From the NCBI GenBank assembly GCA_964628455.1, contig CAZVPD010000105.1, positions 1 through 13,459 on the forward strand: DNA of 13,459 nucleotides, read 5' to 3'. The stretch is from JAQVWU01 sp964628455. GTDB taxonomy: Bacteria > Bacillota > Clostridia > Oscillospirales > CAG-272. The translations under genes were made by a program, and so were the position numbers. Below, piece after piece: positions 1 through 5,542 of the stretch. How positions within the stretch are numbered: the first letter of the stretch is position 1; every line of letters begins with the position of its first letter. The notes beneath the pieces are model-generated. The model saw only the letters and a program-made list of their open reading frames with translations. It was not told where the DNA came from and ran no database searches.

Positions 1-84
1 TTTCTTCGGAGTTCTATTTTTATAATAAGTGTCACCCATCATTGACATCTATACAGTTTGGCGTGGGGAATCGTTGTGAAGGTA

Positions 85-113
85 TTGACAAAGTGTTGTC
101 ATTATGATAAAAT
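85..113 (+). promoter_or_regulatory. Sigma-A promoter of the tRNA-Leu gene
   Basis: A perfect -35 box TTGACA (85-90) is followed by a 17-base spacer and a -10 box TAAAAT (108-113, five of six consensus bases). The predicted start near 120 lies about 9 bases before the mature tRNA 5' end at 129, a short leader as expected for a stable RNA gene. A second TTGACA at 42-47 has no -10 box at the right distance. Confidence 0.8.
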
Positions 114-128
114 TACAAGGTCATATTT

Positions 129-211
129 GCGGGTGTGATGGAATTGGCAGACATGCCGGTCTTAGAAACCGGTTCGAAAGAGTGCAGGTTCAACTCCTGT
201 CATCCGCACCA
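129..211 (+). tRNA. tRNA-Leu (anticodon UAG)
   Basis: This 83-nt gene folds as a class II tRNA. The acceptor stem pairs GCGGGTG (129-135) with CATCCGC (201-207), with one G-U pair. The anticodon stem CCGGT/ACCGG (156-160, 168-172) encloses the loop CTTAGAA with anticodon TAG at 163-165, which reads CUA leucine codons. A variable arm is present, as is normal for leucine tRNAs. The T arm has the loop TTCAACT. The discriminator A and CCA (208-211) are encoded in the DNA. It has its own promoter and terminator, so it looks like a single-tRNA transcription unit. Confidence 0.97.
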
Positions 212-217
212 GATCAT

Positions 218-262
218 AAAAAAAACAAAAAGTCATTCCGGACGATGGCTTTTTGTTTTTTT
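218..262 (+). terminator. Intrinsic terminator of tRNA-Leu
   Basis: An A-rich left arm (218-236) pairs with a T-rich right arm (245-262) across an 8-base loop. The core is AAAAAGTCAT with ATGGCTTTTT, containing one G-U pair, and the right arm itself forms the U-tract. It directly follows the tRNA CCA end, isolating the tRNA from the gene downstream. Confidence 0.85.
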
Positions 263-276
263 ATATACAAAAATAG

Positions 277-305
277 TTTACAAAACAGATTAACTATGTT
301 ATTAT
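277..305 (+). promoter_or_regulatory. Promoter of the first solute-binding protein gene
   Basis: TTTACA (277-282) and TATTAT (300-305) each match five of six consensus bases and are separated by 17 bases. Transcription would start near 312, about 26 bases before the ATG at 338. No copy of the AAAACGTTTT operator is present here, so this gene is probably outside the LacI-type regulon described further along. Confidence 0.7.
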
Positions 306-337
306 ATCATTAAATCTAATGACAGGCGGTGTATGCT

Positions 338-1792
338 ATGAAATCGTATCATCTGAGATTCATTTCGGTCATGGTTTTGTTTTCAATCTTTTTATGCGCT
401 TTTTCCTGCACGGACAATACCGGAGCAACCAATACCGAGACAACAGCCGAAACCATTCAGGAAACCGAAACAACCGCAGAAGAATTAAAAGATAATTTAC
501 CTGATTCTGACCTCGGGGGATATACTTTCCGAATTCTCGCTTTCAACGAAGAAAATATCAAGACGATCTTCTCGGAAGAGATGGACGGGAACTTAGTCAA
601 TGATGCGGTTTTCGAGAAAATCAAAGCGGTGGAGGACCGTTTTAATACGGTCATAAAACTCGCGGAAGGAACGGTGACCACATCCACAAGCGATGAAACG
701 GTCATTGTAAAAAAAGAAGTTTTGGCAAACTCCGACAGTTTCGATATTGTCCAGGGGCATGACGTTTCTATGGCAAACATGTCTCTCGAAGGATATTTTA
801 TGGATGCCCGTACCCTTCCCTATCTGGACTTCGACCAGCCCTGGTGGCCTGCCGAAACGCTCGAAAGCATGACGGTTGCCGGCCAGATGTATCTGATGTC
901 GAATAATATCTCGTATTTCAATCTGGCATCTACGCGTGTTGTGTTTTTCAACAAATCAACATTCGATGATATGAATATCACATATCCTTATGAGGATGTT
1001 TATAACAAAAAATGGACGCTCGATCTCTTGTCCGGATACGCCAAACAAGCTTATAAAGACATAAACGGCAGCAGCACTGTCGATATGGACGACAGTTTCG
1101 GTTTTGTCAATCCCCCGTATTTTTACTGCTGGCTTGAACCGTTCCGGGTTGAACCTTATGTCAAAGATTCCGAAGGAAATTTATATTATGAACTGAACCT
1201 TGAAAAAATACAGACGATCGTCGATAAATTTTACGGATTGCTTTTCTCCGAAGGCGGGTATCTGACAAAAGACGGACCCGAAACCAACAAAATATTTACG
1301 GACGGACGTTCAATGTTCACGTATACCACTCTCGGAACCGCTGTGACAACATACAGTTATTCCGACGTCATATACGGTGTTCTGCCGATGCCTTTGCTCA
1401 GTGAGTCCGAGGAGGCCTATTACGGAGGATCTACAGACAGACAGATCGCCGTTCCGATCACCGTTCCCGATACGGAAACGGTCGGATTGATCATAGAAGC
1501 CCTGAATTTTGAAGGATACCGGAGAGTTTTCCCCGCTTATTATGAGATCGCTTTGAAATCACGTTATGCAGACCAGAGCGACGACGCCAATATGATTGAC
1601 ATCGTACACGAAAATGTCATCATCAGTTTTACCTATTTGTTCGGCAACTATGCCAGTGCTTACAACAATTTGCTTGAAGCACTGTTCAATGCTAAAACAC
1701 CTTCTTCGGATGTCGCTTCATACGCGGCTAAAAACGAAAAAGGTCAGATCAAACGCGTGGAAACCATTATGAAATTTTATAATAAAGAATAA
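338..1792 (+). CDS. Solute-binding lipoprotein of a sugar-type ABC transporter (SBP1)
   Basis: The predicted protein has 484 aa and should be the extracellular, membrane-anchored binding component of an ABC importer, probably for an oligosaccharide. A hydrophobic signal peptide ends in the lipobox AFSC, with Cys24 as the lipidated residue. A Thr/Glu-rich linker follows (about 25-50), then a bilobed-binding-protein-like body. An EF-hand-like loop at 241-252 (D241, N243, S245, T247, D249, D252) sits before a DSFGF motif, and the same site is better preserved in SBP2 of this window. The C-terminal part (PAYYEIALK, then SYAAKNE) is typical of this clostridial binding-protein group. The ATG at 338 is chosen because AGGCGG (324-329) lies 8 bases before it; the in-frame GTG at 329 overlaps that ribosome binding site. 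No permease or ATPase gene is adjacent. The class is clear but the ligand is not. Confidence 0.88.
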   Translation: MKSYHLRFISVMVLFSIFLCAFSCTDNTGATNTETTAETIQETETTAEELKDNLPDSDLGGYTFRILAFNEENIKTIFSEEMDGNLVNDAVFEKIKAVEDRFNTVIKLAEGTVTTSTSDETVIVKKEVLANSDSFDIVQGHDVSMANMSLEGYFMDARTLPYLDFDQPWWPAETLESMTVAGQMYLMSNNISYFNLASTRVVFFNKSTFDDMNITYPYEDVYNKKWTLDLLSGYAKQAYKDINGSSTVDMDDSFGFVNPPYFYCWLEPFRVEPYVKDSEGNLYYELNLEKIQTIVDKFYGLLFSEGGYLTKDGPETNKIFTDGRSMFTYTTLGTAVTTYSYSDVIYGVLPMPLLSESEEAYYGGSTDRQIAVPITVPDTETVGLIIEALNFEGYRRVFPAYYEIALKSRYADQSDDANMIDIVHENVIISFTYLFGNYASAYNNLLEALFNAKTPSSDVASYAAKNEKGQIKRVETIMKFYNKE

Positions 1793-1835
1793 AGACAACG
1801 GATATTCGGGTTTAAAAAGTAAAACAACATGAAAC

Positions 1836-1872
1836 AAACCGGACAAGATCTTTCCTGTCCGGTTTTGTTTTG
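1836..1872. terminator. Bidirectional terminator between convergent genes
   Basis: AAACCGGACA (1836-1845) pairs with TGTCCGGTTT (1856-1865) across a 10-base loop. A T-rich tail follows on the plus strand (TTTTGTTTT), and the minus strand also reads into T-rich sequence. It lies between the end of SBP1 (plus strand) and the end of the CBM9-like gene (minus strand), so it can serve both. Confidence 0.85.
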
Positions 1873-1918
1873 ATATACATTATTTATAATTGCCGAACGA
1901 TCGTCAATGTCAAAAACG

Positions 1919-2788
1919 TTATTTGCTTTTTTCGCGTCTGTTTCTGTTGAAATTCGATGCGATATACATTGCAGCGGCTGCCATCGATATTAATGAGACA
2001 GATCCGAAATCGCTGGTTGCGGGACTTATCACAGCCGGTGCTTCTGCAGCTGCCGAGACATCCGCAGCCGGTGCCGTTTCGGCTTCCGTCATGGGCGCCG
2101 GAGAACCGACAAGTATGATGGTTTCATGAAATTCCGTATTGGCATATGCTTCCCCTGACTGATCGTCAATAAGAACCCTGCCGTCACGGCTGCAGTCGTC
2201 ATTGTTGTCGAAATGCAGGCATGACGTAAATCCGTAACTGTCGTCGGTTTTAGGAATGACATCACCCCAGACCGGCAGATAAAATTCAACAGCCCAGCCG
2301 TTATCGGTATATTTTACCGAACTCTTTACCGCAGTCTTGTCAAAAGAGTCGTTTACCATACCGCCGACTTGTTCTACCTGTCCTTCCAGCTGTACCGCCG
2401 CAAGAAAAATACCGCAATTTACTTCATCAACGCTGTGTGATTCCCCGTCATAACCGAGGTTCAGCTGAACTTCGATGCAGTCGGTCTGCCAGCAGTCACC
2501 CAGGGATGCCGGAACCGTATAGGAAGGTGTATCGTCTTTTACATCAACATACATGTAAACGGCTTTTTCATCCCATAAAATATTGATTTCGGCTGTCGGA
2601 TACGAATCGAACGTGCCTTCGGCAACCGCAACCGGTATGACCTGGGCAGCATCATATGCTTCATCTTTTTCACCGTCCAGTACTGCGGTACCGTATGCAG
2701 CCCTGTATGTATGGCCTTTGGCGGAAAGGGGGAGTGCAAGTGAAACCAGTAAAATGAGAACGAGAACCATTGCAGATAATTTTTTCAT
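1919..2788 (-). CDS. Secreted CBM9-like protein with sortase-type anchor signal
   Basis: This 289-aa protein has a Sec signal peptide (1-23) and one carbohydrate-binding-module-family-9-like domain (about 30-225). The domain shows the hallmark start YGTAVLDGEKDEAYD, the strand AEINILWDEKAVYMYVDV (67-84), and the GDCWQTDCIEVQLN segment (97-110). A Pro/Ala/Glu-rich linker (229-254) leads to SPATSD (255-260), a hydrophobic stretch and a basic tail NRNRREK. That is the architecture of a sortase cell-wall sorting signal, though not a canonical LPXTG. CBM9 modules are known to bind sugars and glycan ends, so the protein probably displays a glycan-binding module on the surface. No catalytic domain is seen. 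AAGGAG (2799-2804) precedes the ATG. Only 66 bases separate it from the upstream SBP2 gene, with no clear promoter or terminator, so the two are probably co-transcribed. The bound glycan is unknown. Confidence 0.82.
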   Translation of the reverse strand: MKKLSAMVLVLILLVSLALPLSAKGHTYRAAYGTAVLDGEKDEAYDAAQVIPVAVAEGTFDSYPTAEINILWDEKAVYMYVDVKDDTPSYTVPASLGDCWQTDCIEVQLNLGYDGESHSVDEVNCGIFLAAVQLEGQVEQVGGMVNDSFDKTAVKSSVKYTDNGWAVEFYLPVWGDVIPKTDDSYGFTSCLHFDNNDDCSRDGRVLIDDQSGEAYANTEFHETIILVGSPAPMTEAETAPAADVSAAAEAPAVISPATSDFGSVSLISMAAAAMYIASNFNRNRREKSK

Positions 2789-2854
2789 GATTTGCCGACT
2801 CCTTTAAAATATATAAAATATGGATGGGGACCCGAAAACAGAGAATAATTTGCT

Positions 2855-4285
2855 TTAGGTATCGGTTATTATTTCCATGATTTCGTCGATCCTTTTATAA
2901 ATGGCGGTTTCATTTTTTGACAGCCAGGACGCCATATCGAAAGATGACGCGGATATACGGTCATACATTCTGCCGACATCAAACCAGGTGCTCAGATATA
3001 CTTCTCCCACATCGACCATAATGTTTCCGAGTATTCTATTCAGCATATCAACCGATTCATCATCCCTCTGATATTTATAGGACAGGGTCGCTTCGACATA
3101 TGCGGGGACGATATTTTTATAACCCTCATAAGATATTGCCTCCAATACCGCTCCTGTAAATGACGTGTCTTCGCAGTTTGTCAGTACGAGCTGTATATAC
3201 GGTTCAAGAGACCGTGAATAATAGACCGGCTGTGCCTCGTCGTATTTCGGAAGCGGCAATATCATATAGTCGCTTTCCATGTCACGCAGAAGGCTGCAGT
3301 ATGAAGTCAGCACTTCCGCAAATAAAACCTGATCGTTTTTAAACATATCTATCGACGGAAGTTCTTCAGCGTGATAAACAAAATCGTTGTCGTTGTAAAG
3401 GCTGTATGCTTTTTCACAGATACTCATGAATTTTTCGTTTCCTGCGGCGCGATATTCGGGAATATCTTCGCTGTTTTTTGTCATGATTTTTTCACCGCAG
3501 GCCACCCATGCGTCACCCATGATGATCCGCATGTTCGGTGAATATAAACCGTAACTGTCATTTTTATCCAATGATCCGTCGCCGTTCAGATCACCGCCTG
3601 TTACGGATGCGTTCTCTTTCAATTTATCATATGTCCACTTGCCGTCATAAACGGTATTATACAAATCAACGATGTTGTAATTGTCAGCCAGACTGCTGTT
3701 GACGATAATTACACCGATAGATTTATATACCTGAAGGCAGCAGGAGGATACCGCCAGGTATTTATGCCCTTTGATGGACAGCGCGTCTGTACTTACCGGG
3801 CACCAATAAACAGCGTCCAGGTCGACATATTCCATCTTTTCAATAGGAAGCAGCAGCTTTTCCAGCATCATGGCGACGGCAAAACGGTCGATCGTCTGTA
3901 CCGTGTCATAGGTGGTATCCCCGGAATTTACGAGTTTTGTGCATTCCGAAACCATTTGAAATATATCGGTGATATTTTCGTTGACAACAATATCAAGGAG
4001 TTCTTCCGTCTTCTTTCTTACGTTATACTGAGCATCGTTCAGAACATCACCGTTTAATTCATCCGCAAAATAACGGACATAATCGTTTGAAAGCATATTG
4101 AATTCGGCACCGTTATAATCAAGACCTTCCGGCAGACTGCTTTTTAAAATCGCCTCGGTTTCTTCTTCCGTTTCGTTTGTTTCGTCAGCTGTTTGCGAGG
4201 CGCTGGTATTTTTAACCTCTCCAGCAGCACAGCCTGCCGAAAAGAGCATCGACAAGAACACTATAAAAATTACAAACAGCTTCAT
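2855..4285 (-). CDS. Solute-binding lipoprotein of a sugar-type ABC transporter (SBP2)
   Basis: The 476-aa protein is a second extracellular binding lipoprotein of the same group as SBP1. The signal peptide ends in the lipobox SAGC, with Cys19 as the anchor, and is followed by a Thr/Glu-rich linker (20-45). Shared landmarks with SBP1 are the DELNGDVLNDAQ segment near 75-86 (EEMDGNLVNDAV in SBP1), KWTYD near 216, and PAYVEATL near the C terminus. An almost ideal EF-hand-type loop DLNGDGSLDKND (232-243) precedes DSYGL, suggesting structural calcium. The ribosome binding site GAGGG lies about 6 bases before the ATG. Its promoter carries the palindrome CTAAAACGTTTTAG just after the predicted transcription start, so it should be repressed by the LacI-family protein encoded immediately upstream. 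It probably supplies the substrate of the GH38-PTER operon. The transporter permeases are not in the window. Confidence 0.9.
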   Translation of the reverse strand: MKLFVIFIVFLSMLFSAGCAAGEVKNTSASQTADETNETEEETEAILKSSLPEGLDYNGAEFNMLSNDYVRYFADELNGDVLNDAQYNVRKKTEELLDIVVNENITDIFQMVSECTKLVNSGDTTYDTVQTIDRFAVAMMLEKLLLPIEKMEYVDLDAVYWCPVSTDALSIKGHKYLAVSSCCLQVYKSIGVIIVNSSLADNYNIVDLYNTVYDGKWTYDKLKENASVTGGDLNGDGSLDKNDSYGLYSPNMRIIMGDAWVACGEKIMTKNSEDIPEYRAAGNEKFMSICEKAYSLYNDNDFVYHAEELPSIDMFKNDQVLFAEVLTSYCSLLRDMESDYMILPLPKYDEAQPVYYSRSLEPYIQLVLTNCEDTSFTGAVLEAISYEGYKNIVPAYVEATLSYKYQRDDESVDMLNRILGNIMVDVGEVYLSTWFDVGRMYDRISASSFDMASWLSKNETAIYKRIDEIMEIITDT

Positions 4286-4300
4286 TATATGTCCCTCTTT

Positions 4301-4314
4301 CTAAAACGTTTTAG
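4301..4314. promoter_or_regulatory. LacI-type operator of the SBP2-CBM9 unit (perfect palindrome)
   Basis: CTAAAACGTTTTAG is a perfect 14-bp palindrome with a central CG, the form typical of LacI-family operators. It lies between the predicted transcription start (about 4319) and the ribosome binding site of SBP2, where a bound repressor would block transcription. The same core AAAACGTTTT recurs in the promoter of the GH38-like gene. Confidence 0.85.
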
Positions 4315-4325
4315 TATTGGCAATA

Positions 4326-4354
4326 AATGTATCACGAAAATTCACTTGTGTCAA
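4326..4354 (-). promoter_or_regulatory. Promoter of the SBP2-CBM9 unit
   Basis: On the minus strand TTGACA (4349-4354) is separated by 17 bases from TACATT (4326-4331, four of six consensus bases). Transcription should start near 4319. The -35 box lies just beyond the stop codon of the LacI-family gene, so SBP2 can be driven from here as well as by any read-through from the regulator gene. Confidence 0.7.
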
Positions 4355-4370
4355 GCTTTTCCGTGATAAT

Positions 4371-5399
4371 TTAATAATTTATTAACTTTTTTACCGAATC
4401 GCGTTCAACGATCACATTTGAAGGAATGATAAAACTCTCCGTTTTTATATCATTGATCAGATCGATCAGCATCTCAATCGCCCGCATTCCCATCAAGCTT
4501 TTATCAATATCGACTGTAGTCAGAGCGGGAGAACAATATTTCGACAACAGGATGTTGTCTATTGCACAAAACGATATGTCGTCGGGGATATCGACTCCCA
4601 GTTCGGTCAGCCGGCTTATCATTTCAATGGCAAGCAGGTCGGTTGCGCAAAACATTGCCGTAGGTTTGGCGGATAATTCGGAAAACCGATTGATTTTTTC
4701 ATGTAATTCTCCGCACTCCGCCGGCGCAGAAATAACCCATGAGGAATTGCAGGAAATTTTGTTTTCACCGAGCGCTTTAATGTATCCGTTGAAGGCGTCG
4801 ACAAAAAATTCCGGTATACTTCCCATCCCTACATAACCGATTTTAGTATGTCCGCTTTTTATGAGATAAGAAACCGCAGTATATGAAGCAGCGGAATAAT
4901 CACAGAAAACGCGATGATAACTGCAGGACAGTTTATGCGAGTCAAGTACGACAAAAGGGATTTTATTGTGCGTTAAATCGGATGTCAGTTCTTCGCCGGG
5001 ATCTCCGAGAAAAATTGCTCCGTCCACATTTTTTTGCGCCACAGCCCGGTATAACACCGAATTATGATATTTATGGTCTGTCTTTGCCAAAACTATATTA
5101 TAACCGCTGGAACCGCATAAATCCAGCATCCCTGTAATGGCCTTATTATAGAACATATTGTCAAAAGAAGCATCGTTATTATCAATGATAATAAATATAT
5201 TAAAGCTTTTCCGCAAAATCAGTTTCCTTGAATTCAGGTTCGGAATATAATCCATGGTTTTTATAATCTCTTTTACACGTCGTCTCGTTTCATCACTGAC
5301 ACCCGGTCTGTCATTGATGACGATAGAGACGGATGAGGGAGATACATCCGCCATTCGCGCTATATCGATAATAGTAATTGTCTTTTTATGATTTCTCAT
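4371..5399 (-). CDS. LacI-family transcriptional regulator
   Basis: The 342-aa protein has the standard length and layout of a LacI/GalR repressor. The N-terminal helix-turn-helix (about 8-30) reads TIIDIARMADVSPSSVSIVI. The hinge region NLNSRKL (54-60) inserts into the operator minor groove in this family. A periplasmic-binding-protein-like effector domain fills 65-342, with the family signatures VDGAIFLG, YVGMGSIPEF and CAIDN. It lies between its two probable targets: SBP2-CBM9 downstream and the divergent GH38-PTER operon. Both carry the core AAAACGTTTT. It has its own consensus promoter, a weak ribosome binding site and a degenerate operator in its leader, which suggests low, self-limited expression. 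The inducer is unknown but should be a sugar or breakdown product handled by the neighbouring genes. Confidence 0.93.
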   Translation of the reverse strand: MRNHKKTITIIDIARMADVSPSSVSIVINDRPGVSDETRRRVKEIIKTMDYIPNLNSRKLILRKSFNIFIIIDNNDASFDNMFYNKAITGMLDLCGSSGYNIVLAKTDHKYHNSVLYRAVAQKNVDGAIFLGDPGEELTSDLTHNKIPFVVLDSHKLSCSYHRVFCDYSAASYTAVSYLIKSGHTKIGYVGMGSIPEFFVDAFNGYIKALGENKISCNSSWVISAPAECGELHEKINRFSELSAKPTAMFCATDLLAIEMISRLTELGVDIPDDISFCAIDNILLSKYCSPALTTVDIDKSLMGMRAIEMLIDLINDIKTESFIIPSNVIVERDSVKKLINY

Positions 5400-5403
5400 A
5401 TCA

Positions 5404-5417
5404 GTAAACCGTTTCCG
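5404..5417. promoter_or_regulatory. Possible weak autoregulatory operator in the lacI-type leader
   Basis: GTAAACCGTTTCCG matches 10 of 14 positions of CTAAAACGTTTTAG with the central CG aligned. It sits in the predicted 30-base leader of the regulator gene, 4 bases before its ATG, where a bound repressor would lower its own expression. Its centre is 82 bp from the operator in the divergent promoter. The match is imperfect, so this is an inference. Confidence 0.4.
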
Positions 5418-5435
5418 TTAGAATCAGATTGCTTT

Positions 5436-5464
5436 ATTATAAAATAATATGAAGACTTTGTCAA
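5436..5464 (-). promoter_or_regulatory. Consensus promoter of the LacI-family gene
   Basis: On the minus strand, TTGACA (5459-5464) and TATAAT (5436-5441) are both perfect and 17 bases apart. Transcription would start near 5429, about 30 bases before the ATG whose 5' base is at 5399. It lies back to back with the divergent promoter: the two -35 boxes are 18 bp apart. Confidence 0.85.
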
Positions 5465-5482
5465 TATAAACGGAGGATATTA

Positions 5483-5511
5483 TTGACAAAACGTTTTAGC
5501 TATTATATAAT
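5483..5511 (+). promoter_or_regulatory. Consensus promoter of the GH38-PTER operon
   Basis: TTGACA (5483-5488) and TATAAT (5506-5511) are both perfect with an optimal 17-base spacer. Transcription should start near 5518. Such a strong promoter would need repression when the substrate is absent, and an operator lies in its spacer. Confidence 0.9.
5486..5499. promoter_or_regulatory. LacI-type operator inside the GH38-PTER promoter
   Basis: ACAAAACGTTTTAG shares 12 of 14 positions with the perfect palindrome in front of SBP2, including the whole AAAACGTTTT core. It overlaps the end of the -35 box and fills the spacer, so repressor binding would exclude RNA polymerase. The two differing bases are part of the TTGACA box, which suggests a compromise between promoter and operator. 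Confidence 0.83.
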
Positions 5512-5542
5512 ACGTGTGAATTATTCAAGGAGGAACAAATCG

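Noticed and set aside
1..84. Additional gene, promoter or RNA before the tRNA promoter
   Set aside because: TATAAT at 21-26 and TTGACA at 42-47 have no correctly spaced partners, and no coding or structured RNA signal was visible.
129..211. tRNA-Leu as the attachment site of an integrated element
   Set aside because: No integrase, recombinase or repeated copy of the tRNA 3' end was found in the window.
329..337. GTG start adding three residues to SBP1
   Set aside because: It overlaps the AGGCGG ribosome binding site that is correctly spaced for the ATG at 338.
1911..1924. Operator-like CAAAAACGTTATTT
   Set aside because: It matches 10 of 14 operator bases but lies over the stop codon of the CBM9-like gene, between convergent genes and far from any promoter.
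5483..5542. TTG start that would add 20 residues to the GH38-like protein
   Set aside because: The TTG is part of the -35 box and lies upstream of the predicted transcription start; the ATG at 5543 has a much better ribosome binding site at the right distance.
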